Below are positions 46,763-59,703 of a DNA stretch of 64,000 nucleotides, piece after piece. The stretch comes from Hypericum androsaemum (lineage: Eukaryota; Streptophyta; Magnoliopsida; Malpighiales; Hypericaceae). The DNA lies in assembly GCA_963995505.1 (NCBI GenBank), contig OZ023181.1, positions 13,574,221 through 13,638,220 on the forward strand, written 5' to 3'. Under the pieces are notes generated by a model. The model searched no databases and was not told the DNA's origin. It saw only the letters and a list, made by a program, of their open reading frames with translations. Position numbers and translations under genes: made by a program. Each line of letters starts with the position of its first letter. Position 1 is the stretch's first letter.

Positions 46763-49700
46763 GCGAGGAAAAGATAGGAAAAGGCAAGAAAAGGAATGAA
46801 AAGGCAAGAAAAGGCAAGAAAAGGAAAGATAAGGCAAGAAAAAGGCACAAAAAGGCAAGATAAGGCAAGAAAAGGCAAGATCAGGCCGAAAAAGGCAAGG
46901 AATAAGCAAGAAAGGGAAAGAAAAGGCAAGAAAAGGCATGGAAGAGCCGTAAAAAGGGAAGAAAAGGCAAGAAAAAGGCAAGATAAGGAAAGATAAGGCA
47001 AGAAAAAAGGCATAAAAAGGTAAGAAAAGGCAAGAAAAGGTATGAAAAGGCAAGAAAAGGCTAGATAAGGTAATAAAAGGTAAGATGAGGAATGAAAGAG
47101 GAAAGATAAGGCAAGAAAAGGCATGAAAAGGAAAAATAAGGCAAGAAAAGGCAAGCAAAGGCAAGAAAAGGCAAGTTAAGGAAAGAAAAGGCATGAAAAG
47201 GCAAGGAAAAGGCAAGAAAAGGTAAGAAAAGGCAAGGAAAAGGCAAGAAAAGGCAAACAAAATGCAAGGAAAATTCATGAAAAGGCAAGATGAGGATAGA
47301 AAAGTCAAGAAAAGGAAAGTAAAGCAATGATAAGGCAAGATAAGGCAAGAAAAGGCAAGGAAAATATAAGAAAAGGCAAGAAAAGGAAAGAAAAGGCATG
47401 AAAAGGAAAGAAAAGGCAAGAAAAGGAAAGAAAAGGCAAGGAAAGGCAAAGAATAAGCAAGAAAAGGCATGAAAGGGAAAGAAAAGGCATGGAAAAGGTA
47501 TAAAAAGATAAGAAAAAGCAAGATGAGGATAGAAAAGTCAAGAAAAGGAAAGATAACGCAAGAAAAGGCATAAAAAGGCAAGAAAGGCATGAAAAGGTAA
47601 GAAAAGGCTATATAAGGCAAGAAAAGGAATGAAAGGAAAAAAAAAGAATGATAATGCAAGATAAGGCATGAAAAGGCAAGGTAAGGCAAGAAAATGCAAG
47701 GAAAGGAAAGATAAGGCAAGAAAAAGCAAGATATGGTAAGAAAAGGCAAGGAAAAGGCAAGAAAAGACATGTAAAAGGCAAAAAAAGGCAAGAAAAGGAA
47801 AGATAAGGCATGAAAATGCAAGAAAAGGGAAGAAAGGGCCAGGAAAAGGCAAGAAAAGGTAATATAGGGAAAAAAGGAAAGGAAAATAAAAGAAAAGGCA
47901 AGATAAGGCAAGAAAAGGTAAGATAAGGCAAAATATGGCAAGAAAAGGGAAGGAAAGCCAAGAAAAGAAAAGAAAATGAAAGGTAAGGCAAGAATAGGCA
48001 AGATAAGGCAAGAAAATGAAAGAACAGGCAAGGAAAAGGCAAGAAAAGGCAAGTTGAGGAAAGAAAATGCATGGAAAAGGCATGAAAAGGCAAGAAAAAG
48101 GCAAGAGAAGGTCAGAAAAGGTAAGGAAAAGGCAAGAAGAGGCAAAAAAGAAAGATAAGGCAAGAAAAGCCAAGGAAAAGGCAAGAAAAGGCATAAAAAG
48201 GCAAGAAAATGCATGAAAATGTAAGAAAAGGCAAGAAAAAGCTAGAAAAGGGCATGATAAGGTAAGAAAAGGCAAAAAAAGGCATGATAAGGCAAGAAAA
48301 TGAATGAAAAGGTAAGAAAAGGCAAGATAAGGCAAGAAAAGGAATGAAAAGGAAAGAAAAAGAAAGATAAGGCAAGATGAGGCAAGAAAAGGCAAGGTAA
48401 GGCTAAAAAAGGTAAGAAAAGGCATAAAAAGGAAGAAGAGGCATGATAAGGCAAGAAAAGGAATGAAAAGGAAAGAAAAAGAAAGATAAGGCAAGGTAAG
48501 GCAAGAAAAGGCAAGGTAAGGCAAGAAAAGGCAAGGAAAAGGAAAGATAAGGCAAGGAAAAGGCAGGAAAAGGCATGGAAAAGGCAAGAAAAGGAAAGAA
48601 AAGGAAAGATAAGGTAAGGAAAATGAAAGAAAAGGCTAGGAAAATGAAAGAAAAGGCAAGATAAGGCAAGAAAAGGAAAGAAAAGCAATGAAAATGAAAG
48701 AAAAGGGAAGATAAGGCAAGATAGGGCAACAAAAGGGAAGGAAATGCAAGAAACAAAATAAAATGAATGGTAAGGCAAAATAAGGCAAGATAAGGAAAGA
48801 AAATGAAAGAAAAGGCAAGGAAAAGGCGAGAAAAGGCAAGTTAAGGAAAGAAAACGCATGGAAAAGGCACGAAAAGGCAAGGAAAAGGCAAGAAAAGGTA
48901 AGAAAAGGCGAGGAAAAGGAAAGAAAAGGCAAGATAAGGCAAGGATAAGGCATGAAAAGGTAAGATGAGGCAAGAAAAGGCAAGAAAAGGAAAGAAAAGG
49001 AAACATAAGGCAATAAAAGGCAAGGAAAAGATAAGAAAAGGCCAGAAAAGGAAAGAAAAGGCAAGAAAAGGCGAGAAAAGGAAGGATAAGGCAAGAAAAG
49101 GGCAAGAAAAGGAAAGATAAGGCAAGAAAAGGCAAGAAAAAGAAAGAAAATGAAAGAAAAAGGCAAGAAAAGGCAAAGAATAAGCAAGAAAAGGCAAGAA
49201 ATGGAAAGAAAAGGCATGGAAAAGGCAAGAAAATGCAAGAAAAAGGCAAGATAAGGTCAGAAAAGGTAAGGAAAAGGCAATAAAAGGCAATAAAAAGCAA
49301 GAAAAGGCGTGAAAAGGTAAAATAAGGAAAGATAAGGAAAAAAAGGAAAGAAAAGGAAAGATAAGGTAAGAAAAGGCATGCAAAGGCAAGAAAATGGAAG
49401 ATAAGGTAAGAAAAGGCAAGAAAAGGACATACAAGTCAAGAAAAGGCAAGAAAAGGAAAGAAAAGGCAAGAAAATGCAAGCAAAGGCAAAAAAAAGGAAA
49501 GAAAAGGCAAGAAAAGGTAAAGAAAAGGAAAGAAAAGGCAAGAAAAGGATAGAAAAGGCAAGGAAAAGGAAAGAAAAGGTGAGAAAATGCAACGAAAAGG
49601 CAAGAAAAGGAAAGGAAAAGGCATGATAAGGCAAGAAATTGCAAGAAAAGAAAAGAAAAGGAAAGAAAAGGAAAGAAAAGGCGAGAAAAGGTAAGAAAAG

Positions 49701-51115
49701 GCAAGAAAAGGCAAGATAAGGCAAGAAAAGGAAAGAAAAGGAAAGATAAGGCAAGAAAAGGCAAGATTAGGCAGGAAAAGGATTGGAATAAGCAAGAAAA
49801 GGCATGAATGGGAAAGAAAAGGCAAGAAAAGGCATGAAAGAGGCATAAAAAGGGAAGAAAATGAAAGAAAAGGCAAAAAAAGGAAAGATAAGGCAAGAAA
49901 TGGTTAGAAAATGGCAAGAAAAGGCATAAAAATGTAAGAAAAGGCAAGAAAATGCATGAAAAGGTAAGAAAAGGCAAGATAAGGAAAGAAAAGGAAAGAA
50001 AAGGAAAGATAAGGCAAGAAAAGGCATGAAAAGGTAAGAAAAGGTTAGATAAGGTAAGAAAAGATAAGATAAGGAATGAAAGAGGCAAGATAAGGTAAGA
50101 AAATTAAAGAAAAGGAAAGAAAATGAAAGATAAGGCAAGGAAAAGATAAGAAAAGGCAAGAAAAGGAAAGAAAAGGCAACAAAAGGAAAGATAAGGCAAG
50201 AAAAAGGCACAAAAAGGCAAGAAAAGGCAAGATCAGGCCAGAAAAGGCAAGGATTAAGCAAGAAAGGGAAAGAAAAGGCATGGAAGCGGCATAAAAAGGG
50301 AAGAAAAGGCAAGAAAAAGGCAAGATAAGGAAAGATAAGTCAAGAAAAAAGGCATAAAAATGCAAGAAAAGGCAAGAAAAGACATAAAAAGGTAAGAAAA
50401 GGCAAGATAAGGCAAGAAAAGGAAAGATAAGGCTAGAAAAGGCAAGAAAAGGGTAGATAAGGTAAGAAAAGGCAAGATATGGAATGAAAGAGGCAAGATA
50501 AGGCAAGAAAAGGCATGAAAAGGTAAAATAAGGCAAGCAAAGGCAAGAAAAGGAAAGATAAGGCAAGAAAATGTAAGAAAAGGTAAGAAAAGGCAAGTTA
50601 AGGAAAGAAAAGGCATGGAAAAGGCATGAAAAGGCAAGGAAAAGGCAAGAAAAGGTAAGAAAAGGCAAGAAAAGGCAAAAAAAATGCAAGGAAAATTCAT
50701 GAAAAGGCAAGATGAGGATAGAAAAGTCAAGAAAAGGAAAGTAAAGGAATGATAAGGCAAGATAAGGCAAGAAAAGGCAAGGAAAATATAAGAAAAGGCA
50801 AGAAAAGGAAAGAAAAGGCAAGAAAAGGCATGAAAAGGAAAGAAAAGGCAAGAAAAGGAAAGATAAGGCAAGAAAAAGGCAAAAAAAGGCAAGAAAAGGC
50901 AAGAAAAGGAAAGAAAAGGCGAGAAAAGGAAAGAAAAGGCAAGAAAAGGCAGGGTAAGGCAAGAAAAGGCAAGAAAAGGAAAGATAAGGAAAGAAAACGC
51001 AAGATCATGGAGGAAAAGGCAAGGAAAAGAAAAGAAAAGGCAAAGAATAAGCAAGAAAAGGCAAGAAAGGGAAAGAAAAGGCATGGAAAAGGCATAAAAA
51101 GATAAGAAAAAGCAA

Positions 51116-54100
51116 GAAAAAGGCAAGATAAAGTCATAAAAGGCAAGGAAAAAGCAAGAAAAGCCAGAAAAAGGAAAGATAAGGCAAGAAAAGGAAAGAA
51201 ATGGAAGGATAAGGCATGAAAAGGAAAGAAAATGTATGAAAAGGCATGAAAAGGTGAGAAAATGCAAAGAAAAGGTGAGATAAGGCAAGAAAATATAAGA
51301 AAAAGAAAGATAAGGCAAGAAAAGGCAAGGAAAAGATAAGAAAAGGAATGAAAAGGCAAGAAAAGACATAAAAAGCAAAATAAGGCAAGAAAAGGCAAGC
51401 AAAGGCAAGAAAAGGAAAGATAAGGTAAGAAAATGTAAGAAAAGGCAAGGAAAAGGCAAGAAAAGGCAAGTTAAGGAAAGAAAAGGCATGAAAAGGCAAG
51501 GAAAAGGCAAGAAAAGGTAAGAAAAGGCAAGGAAAATGCAAGAAAAGGAAAAAAAATGCAAGGAAAATTCATGAAAAGGCAAGATGAGGATAGAAAAGTC
51601 AAAAAAGGCATGAAAAGGAAAGAAAAGGCAAGAAAAGGAAAGATAAGGCAAGAAAAAGGCAAAAAAAAGCAAGAAAAGGAAAGAAAAGGCAAGAAAAGGC
51701 GAGAAAAGGAAAGAAAAGGCAAGAAAAGGAAAGATAAGGAAAGAAAAGGCAAGATCATGGAGGAAAAGGCAAGGAAAAGGCAAGAAAAGGCAAAGAATAA
51801 GCAAGAAAAGGCAAGAAAGGGAAAGAAAAGGCATGGAAAAGGCATAAAAAGACAAGAAAAAGGCAAGATAAAGTCATAAAAGGCAAGGAAAAGGCAAGAA
51901 AAGCCAAATAAAGGAAAGATAAGGCAAGAAAAGGCAAGGAAAATGCATTAAAAGGTCAGAAAAGGTAAGAAAAGGCAAGAAAATGCAAGAAAGGGAAGGA
52001 TAAGGCATGAAAAGGCAAGAAAAGGCATGAAAAGGTGAGAAAATGCAAGGAAAAGGCAAGAAAAGGTAAGATAAAGCAAGAAAAGGCAAGGAAAAGGCAA
52101 GATAAGTCAAGAAATGGCATAAAAAGGCAAGAAAAGGCATGAAAATTTAAGAAAGGGCTATATAAGGCAAGAAAAGGAATGAAAGGAAAGAAAAAGAATG
52201 ATAATGCAAGATAAGGCAAGAAAAGGCAAGGTAAGGCAAGAAAATGCAAGGAAAGGTAAGATAAGGCAAGAAAAAGCAAGATATGGTAAGAAAAGGCAAG
52301 GAAAAGGCAAGAAAAGACATGGAAAATGTAAGAAAAGGAAAGATAAGGCATGAAAATGCAAGAAAAGTGAAGAAAGGGCCAGGAAAAGACAAGAAAAGGT
52401 AATATAAGGAAAGAAAAGGAAAGGAAAATAAAAGAAAAGGCAAGATAAGGCAAGAAAAGGCAAAATTTGGCAAGAAAAGGGAAGGAAAGGTAAGAAAAGA
52501 AAAGAAAATGAAAGGTAAGGCAAGAATCGGCATGATAAGGCAAGAAAATGAAAGAACAGCCAAGGAAAAGGCAAGTTGAGGAAAGAAAATGCATGGAAAA
52601 GGCATGAAAAGGCAAGGAAAAGGCAAGAAAAGGTAAAAAATAGGCAAGGAAAAGGCAAGATAAGGCAAGAAAAGGCAAGGAAATGGCATGAAAAGGCAAG
52701 ATAAGGCAAGAAAAAGGAAGAAAAGGAAAGAAAAATGAAAGATAAGGCAAGAAAAGGCAAGGAAAAGACAAGAAAATGCGTGAAAAGGCAAGAAAAGGCA
52801 AGAAAAGGAAAGATAAGGCAAGAAAAAGGCACGAAAAGGCAACAAAAGGCAAGAAAAGTTGAGAAACGGTAAGAAAAGGCAAGAAAATGCAAGAAAAGGT
52901 AAGAAAAAGAAAGAAAAGGAAAGATAAGGCAAGAAATGGCAAGATCATGCAGGAAAAGGCAAGAAAAGGCAAGGAATAAGCAAGAAAAATTCAAAAAAGG
53001 CATGGAAAAGGCAATAAAAGGCAAGAAAAAGGCAAGAGAAGGTCAGAAAAGGCAAGGAAAAGGCAAGAAAAGGCAAAAAAGAAAGAAAAGGCAAGAAAAG
53101 CCAAGAAAAGGCAAGAAAAGGCATAAAAAGGCAAGAAAAGGCATGAAAAGGTAAGAAAAGGCAAGAAAAAGCAAGAAAAGGGCATGATAAGGCAAAAAAA
53201 GGCATGAAAAGGCAAGGAAAAGAAAAGGCATGAAAAGGCAAGGAAAAGAAAAGAAAAGGTAAGAAAAGGCATGAAAAGGAAAGAAAAGGCAAGATAAGGC
53301 AAGAAAAGGAAAGAAAAAGGTAAGAAAAGGCAAGATAAGGCAAGAAAAGGAATGAAAAGGAAAGAAAAAGCCAAGGAAAAGGCAAGAAAAGGCATAAAAA
53401 GGCAAGAAAATGCATGAAAATGTAAGAAAAGGCAAGAAAAAACTAGAAAAGGGCATGATAAGGTAAGAAAAGGCAAAAAAAGGCATGATAAGGCAAGAAA
53501 ATGAATGAAAAGGTAAGAAAAGGCAAGATAAGGTAAGAAAATGAATGAAAAGGAAAGAAAAAGAAAGATAAGGCAAGATAAGGCAAGGTAAGGCAAGAAA
53601 AGGTAAGAAAAGGCATAAAAAGGAAGAAAAGGCAAGATAAGGCAAGAAAAGGAATGAAAAGGAAAGAAAAAGAAAGAAAAGGCAAGTTAAGGCAAGAAAA
53701 GGCAAGGTAAGGCAAGAAAAGGCAAGGAAAAGGAAAGATAAGGCAAGGAAAAGGCAGAAAAGGCAAGAAAAGGCATGGAAAAGGCAAGAAAAGAAAAGAA
53801 AAGGAAAGATAAGGTAAGGAAAATGAAAGAAAAGGCCAGGAAATTGAAAGAAAAGGCAAGATAAGGCAAGAAAAGGAAAGAAAAGGCAAGGAAAATGAAA
53901 GAAAATGCAAGAAAAGGCAAGATAAGGCAAGATAGGGCAAGAAAAGGGAAGGAAAGGCAAGAAATAAAAGAAAATCAATGGTAAGGCAAGATAAGGCAAG
54001 ATAAGGAAAGAAAATGAAAGAAAAGGCAAGGAAAAGGTAAGAAAAGGAAAGTTTAGGAAAGAAAAGGCATGGAAAAGGCATGAAAAGGCAAGGAAAAGGT

Positions 54101-57010
54101 AAGAAAAGGTAAGAAAAGGCAAGGAAAAGGAAAGAAAAAGGCAAGATAAAGTCATAAAAGGAAGGAAAAGGCAAAAAAAGCCAAAAAAAGGAAAGATAAG
54201 GCAAGAAAAGGAAAGAAATGGAAGGATAAGGCATGAAAAGGAAAGAAAATGTATGAAAAGGCATGAAAAGGTGAGAAAATGCAAAGAAAAGGCGAGATAA
54301 AGCAAGAAAAGGCAAGGAAAAGGTAAGATAAGGCAAGATAAGGCAAGAAAATATAAGAAAAGGAAAGATAAGGCAAGAAAAGGAAAGGAAAAGATAAGAA
54401 AAGGAAGCAAAAGGCAAGAAAAGACATGAAAATGCAAAATAAGTCAAGAAAAGGCAAGCAAAGGCAAGAAAAGGAAAGATAAGGCAAGAAAATATAAGAA
54501 AAGGCAAGGAAAAGGCAAGAAAAGGCAAGTTAAGGAAAGAAAAGGCATGGAAAAGGCATGAAAAGGCAAGGAAAAGGCAAGAAAAGGTAAGAAAATGCAA
54601 GGAAAAGGCAAGAAAAGGGAAAAAAATGCAAGGAAAATTCATGAAAAGGCAATATGAGGATAGAAAAGTCAAGAAAAGGCATGAAAAGGAAAGAAAAGGC
54701 AAGAAAAGGAAAGATAAGGCAAGAAAAAGGCAAAAAAAGGCAAGAAAAGGAAAGAAAAGGAAAGAAAAGGCGAGAAAAGGAAAGAAAAGGCAAGAAAAGG
54801 CAAGAAAAGGAAAGATAAGGAAAGAAAAGGCAAGATCATGGAGGAAAAGGCAAGGAAAAGGCAAGAAAAGGCAAAGAATAAGCAAGAAAAGGCAAGAAAG
54901 GGAAAGAAAAGGCATGGAAAAGGCATAAAAAGACAAGAAAAAGGCAAGATAAAGTCATAAAAGGCAAGGAAAAGGCAAGAAAAGCCAAATAAAGGAAAGA
55001 TAAGGCCATAAAAGGCAAGGAAAATGCATTAAAAGGCCAGAAAAGGTAAGAAAAGGCAAGAAAAGGCAAGAAAGGGAAGGATAAGGCATGAAAAGGCAAG
55101 AAAAAGCATGAAAAGGTGAGAAAATGCAAGGAAAAGGCAAGAAAAGGCAAGATAAAGCAAGAAAAGGCAAGGAAAAGGCAAGATAAGTCAAGAAAAGGCA
55201 TAAAAAGGCAAGAAAAGGCATGAAAATTTAAGAAAGGGCTATATAAGGCAAGAAAAGGAATGAAAGGAAAGAAAAAGAATGATAATGCAAGATAAGGCAA
55301 GAAAAGGCAAGGTAAGGCAAGAAAATGCAAGGAAAGGTAAGATAAGGCAAGAAAAAGCAAGATATGGTAAGAAAAGGCAAGGAAAAGGCAAGAAAAGACA
55401 TGGAAAATGCAAGAAAAGGAAAGATAAGGCATGAAAATGCAAGAAAAGTGAAGAAAGGGCCAGGAAAAGGCAAGAAAAGGTAATAAAAGGAAAGAAAAGG
55501 AAAGGAAAATAAAAGAAAAGGCAAGATAAGGCAAGAAAAGGCAAGATATGGCAAGATTTGGCAAGAAAAGGGATGGAAAGGTAAGAAAAGAAAAGAAAAT
55601 GAAAGGTAAGGCAAGAATAGGCAACATAAGGCAAGAAAATGAAAGAACAGGCAAGGAAAAGGCAAGAAAAGGCAAGTTGAGGAAAGAAAATGCATGGAAA
55701 AGGCATGAAAAGGCAAGGAAAAGGCAAGAAAAGGTAAAAAACAGGCAAGGAAAAGACAAGAAAAGGCAAGAAAAGGCAAGGAAATGGCATGAAAAGGCAA
55801 GATAAGGCAAGAAAAGGGAAGAAAAGGAAAGAAAAATGAAAGATAAGGCAAGAAAAGGCAAGGAAAAGACAAGAAAAGGCATGAAAAGGCAAGAAAAGGC
55901 AAGAAAAGGAAAGATAAGGCAAGAAAAAGGCACGAAAAGGCAAGAAAAGGCAAGAAAAGTTGAGAAACGGTAAGAAAAGGCAAGAAAATGCAAGAAAAGG
56001 CAAGAAAAAGAAAGAAAAGGAAAGATAAGGCAAGAAATGGCAAGATCATGCAGGAAAAGGCAAGAAAAGGCAAGGAATAAGCAAGAAAAATTCAAAAAAA
56101 GGCATGGAAAAGGCACTAAAAGGCAAGAAAAAGGCAAGAGAAGGTCAGAAAAGGCATGAAAAAGGCAAGAAAAGGCAAAAAAGAAAGATAAGGCAAGAAA
56201 AGCCAAGGAAAAGGCAAGAAAAGGTATAAAAAGGCAAGAAAAGGCATGAAAAGGTAAGAAAAGGAAAGAAAAAGCAAGAAAAGGGCATGATAAGGTAAGA
56301 AAAGGCAAAAAAAGGCATGAAAAGGCAAGGAAAAGAAATGAAAAGGTAAGAAAAGGCATGAAAAGGTAAGAAAAGGCAAGATAAGGCAAGAAAAGGAAAG
56401 AAAAAGGTAAGAAAAGGCAAGATAAGGCAAGAAAAGGAATGAAAAGGAAAGAAAAAGAAAGATAAGGCAAGATAAGGCAAGAAAAGGCAAGGTAAGGCAA
56501 GAAAAGGAAAGAAAAGGCATAAAAAGGAAGAAAAGGCAAGATAAGGCAAGAAAAGGAATGAAAAGGAAAGAAAAAGAAAGATAAGGCAAGGTAAGGCAAG
56601 AAAAGGCAAGGTAAGGCAAGAAAAGGCAAGGAAAAGGAAAGATAAGGCAAGGAAAAGGCAAGAAAAGGCATGGAAAAGGCAAGAAAAGGCAAGAAAAGGA
56701 AAGATAAGGTAAGGAAAATGAAAGAAAAGGCCAGGAAATTGAAAGAAAAGGCAAGATAAGGCAAGAAAAGGAAAGAAAAGGCAAGGAAAATGAAAGAAAA
56801 GGCAAGAAAAGGCAAAATAAGGCAAGATAGGGCAAGAAAAGGGAAGGAAAGGCAAGAAATAAAAGAAAATGAATGGTAAGGCAAGATAAGGCAAGATAAG
56901 GAAAGAAAATGAAAGAAAAGGCAAGGAAAAGGTAAGAAAAGGAAAGTTTAGGAAAGAAAAGGCATGGAAAAGGCACGAAAAGGCAAGGAAAAGTTAAGAA
57001 AATGTAAGAA
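51116..57010 (+). repeat. Two adjacent copies of a 3.0-kb higher-order repeat
   Basis: Copy 1 runs from about 51,116 to 54,130 and copy 2 from about 54,131 to 57,010. The start landmark GGCAAGATAAAGTCATAAAA is at about 51,121 and 54,137. TAGAAAAGTC after GATGAGGA or TATGAGGA is at 51,591 and 54,661 (3,070). A further 11 bp of offset, one base plus one whole unit, brings the step to 3,081, which then holds to about 53.1 kb. Later the step drops to about 2,895, so copy 2 lacks roughly 190 bp relative to copy 1. Both copies end near GTTTAGGAAAG (about 54,053 and 56,946). Confidence 0.8.
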
Positions 57011-59703
57011 AAGGCAAGGAAAAGGAAAGAAAAGGCAAGATAAGGCAAGGATAAGGCATGAAAAGGCAAGATGAGGCAAGAAAAGGAAGAAAAGGAAACA
57101 TAAGGCAAGATAAGGCAAGAAAAGGCAAGGAAAAGATAAGAAAAGGCAAGGAAAGGAAAGAAAAGGAAGGATAAGGCAAGAAAAAGGTGAGAAAAGGAAA
57201 GATAAGGCAAGAAAAGGCAAGAAAAAGAAAGAAAAGGAAAGAAAAAGGCAAGAAAAGGAAAAGAATAAGTAAGAAAAGTCAAGAAATAGAAAGAAAAGGC
57301 ATGGAAAAGGCAAGAAAATGCAAGAAAAAGGCAAGATAAGGTCAGAAAAGGCAAGGAAAAGGTAATAAAAAGCAAGAAAAGGCGTGAAAAGGTAAGATAA
57401 GGAAAGAAAAGGAAAGAAAAGGAAAGATAAGGCAAGAAAAGGCATGAAAATGCAAGAAAATGGAAGATAAGGTAAGAAAAGGCAAGAAAAGGACAGATAA
57501 GTCAAGAAAAGCCAAGAAAAGGAAAGATAAGGCAAGATATGGCAAGAAAATGCAAGCAAAGGCAAGAAAAGAAAGATAAGGCAAGAAAAGGCAAAGAAAA
57601 GGCAAGAAAAGGAAAGAAAAGGCAAGGAAAAGGCAAGAAAAGGTGAGAAGATGCAACTAAAAGGCAAGAAGGGAAAGGAAAAGGCATGATAAGGCAAGAA
57701 ATCGCAAGAAAAGGAAAGAAAAGGAAAGAAAAGGAAAGATAAGGCAAGAAAAGGAAAGGAAAAGATAAGAAAAAGCAAGAAAAGGAATGAAAAGGCAAGA
57801 AAATAAAAGATAAGGCAAGAAAAGGAAAGAAAAGGAAAGAAAAGGCGAGAAAAGGTAAGAAAAGGCAAGAAAAGGCAAGATAAGGCAAGAAAAGGAAAGA
57901 AAAGGAAAGAAAAGGAAAGATAAGGCAAGAAAAGGCAAGATTAGGCAGGAAAAGGATAGGAATAAGCAAGAAAAGGCATGAATGGGAAAGAAAAGGCATG
58001 GAAGATGCATAAAAAGGGAAGAAAATGAAAGAAAAGGCAAAAAAAGGAAAGATAAGGAAAGATAAGTCAAGAAATGGTAAGAAAATGGCAAGAAAAGGCA
58101 TAAAAATGCAAGAAAAGGCTAGAAAAGGCAAGAAAAGGAATGAAAAGGAAAGAAAAAGAAAGATAAGGCAAGGTAAGGCAAGAAAAGGCAAGGTAAGGCA
58201 AGAAAAGGCAAGGAAAAGGAAAGATAAGGCAAGGAAAAGGCAAGAAAAGGCATGGAAAAGGCAAGAAAAGGCAAGAAAAGGAAAGATAAGGTAAGGAAAA
58301 TGAAAGAAAAGGCCAGGAAATTGAAAGAAAAGGCAAGATAAGGCAAGAAAAGGAAAGAAAAGGCAAGGAAGATGAAAGAAAAGGCAAGAAAAGGCAAAAT
58401 AAGGCAAGATAGGGCAAGAAAAGGGAAGGAAAGGCAAGAAATAAAAGAAAATGAATGGTAAGGCAAGATAAGGCAAGATAAGGAAAGAAAATGAAAGAAA
58501 AGGCAAGGAAAAGGTAAGAAAAGGAAAGTTTAGGAAAGAAAAGGCATGGAAAAGGCACGAAAAGGCAAGGAAAAGTTAAGAAAATGTAAGAAAAGGCAAG
58601 GAAAAGGAAAGAAAAGGCAAGATAAGGCAAGGATAAGGCATGAAAAGGCAAGATGAGGCAAGAAAAGGAAGAAAAGGAAACATAAGGCAAGATAAGGCAA
58701 GAAAAGGCAAGGAAAAGATAAGAAAAGGCAAGAAAAGGAAAGAAAAGGAAGGATAAGGCAAGAAAAAGGTGAGAAAAGGAAAGATAAGGCAAGAAAAGGC
58801 AAGAAAAAGAAAGAAAAGGAAAGAAAAAGGCAAGAAAAGGAAAAGAATAAGTAAGAAAAGTCAAGAAATGGAAAGAAAAGGCATGGAAAAGGCAAGAAAA
58901 TGCAAGAAAAAGGCAAGATAAGGTCAGAAAAGGCAAGGAAAAGGTAATAAAAAGCAAGAAAAGGTGTGAAAAGGTAAGATAAGGAAAGAAAAGGAAAGAA
59001 AAGGAAAGATAAGGCAAGAAAAGGCATGAAAATGCAAGAAAATGGAAGATAAGGTAAGAAAAGGCAAGAAAAGGACAGATAAGTCAAGAAAAGCCAAGAA
59101 AAGGAAAGATAAGGCAAGATATGGCAAGAAAATGCAAGCAAAGGCAAGAAAAGAAAGATAAGGCAAGAAAAGGCAAAGAAAAGGCAAGAAAAGGAAAGAA
59201 AAGGCAAGGAAAAGGCAAGAAAAGGTGAGAAGATGCAACTAAAAGGCAAGAAGGGAAAGGAAAAGGCATGATAAGGCAAGAAATCGCAAGAAAAGGAAAG
59301 AAAAGGAAAGAAAAGGAAAGATAAGGCAAGAAAAGGAAAGGAAAAGATAAGAAAAAGCAAGAAAAGGAATGAAAAGGCAAGAAAATAAAAGATAAGGCAA
59401 GAAAAGGAAAGAAAAGGAAAGAAAAGGCGAGAAAAGGTAAGAAAAGGCAAGAAAAGGCAAGATAAGGCAAGAAAAGGAAAGAAAAGGAAAGAAAAGGAAA
59501 GATAAGGCAAGAAAAGGCAAGATTAGGCAGGAAAAGGATAGGAATAAGCAAGAAAAGGCATGAATGGGAAAGAAAAGGCATGGAAGATGCATAAAAAGGG
59601 AAGAAAATGAAAGAAAAGGCAAAAAAAGGAAAGATAAGGAAAGATAAGTCAAGAAATGGTAAGAAAATGGCAAGAAAAGGCATAAAAATGCAAGAAAAGG
59701 CTA
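56545..59703 (+). repeat. Nearly identical 1,582-bp tandem duplication
   Basis: Copy 1 (about 56,545-58,126) and copy 2 (about 58,127-59,703) match at a constant offset of 1,582 bp, with only a handful of substitutions found by eye. Examples are AAAATGAAAG against AAGATGAAAG, GAAATAGA against GAAATGGA, and GGCGTG against GGTGTG. Landmarks such as AAAATGAATGGTAAGG (about 56,868 and 58,450) and GCAAGAAGGGAAAGG (about 57,664 and 59,246) keep the offset exactly. This is the least diverged kilobase-scale pair in the window, implying very recent amplification. Confidence 0.9.
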
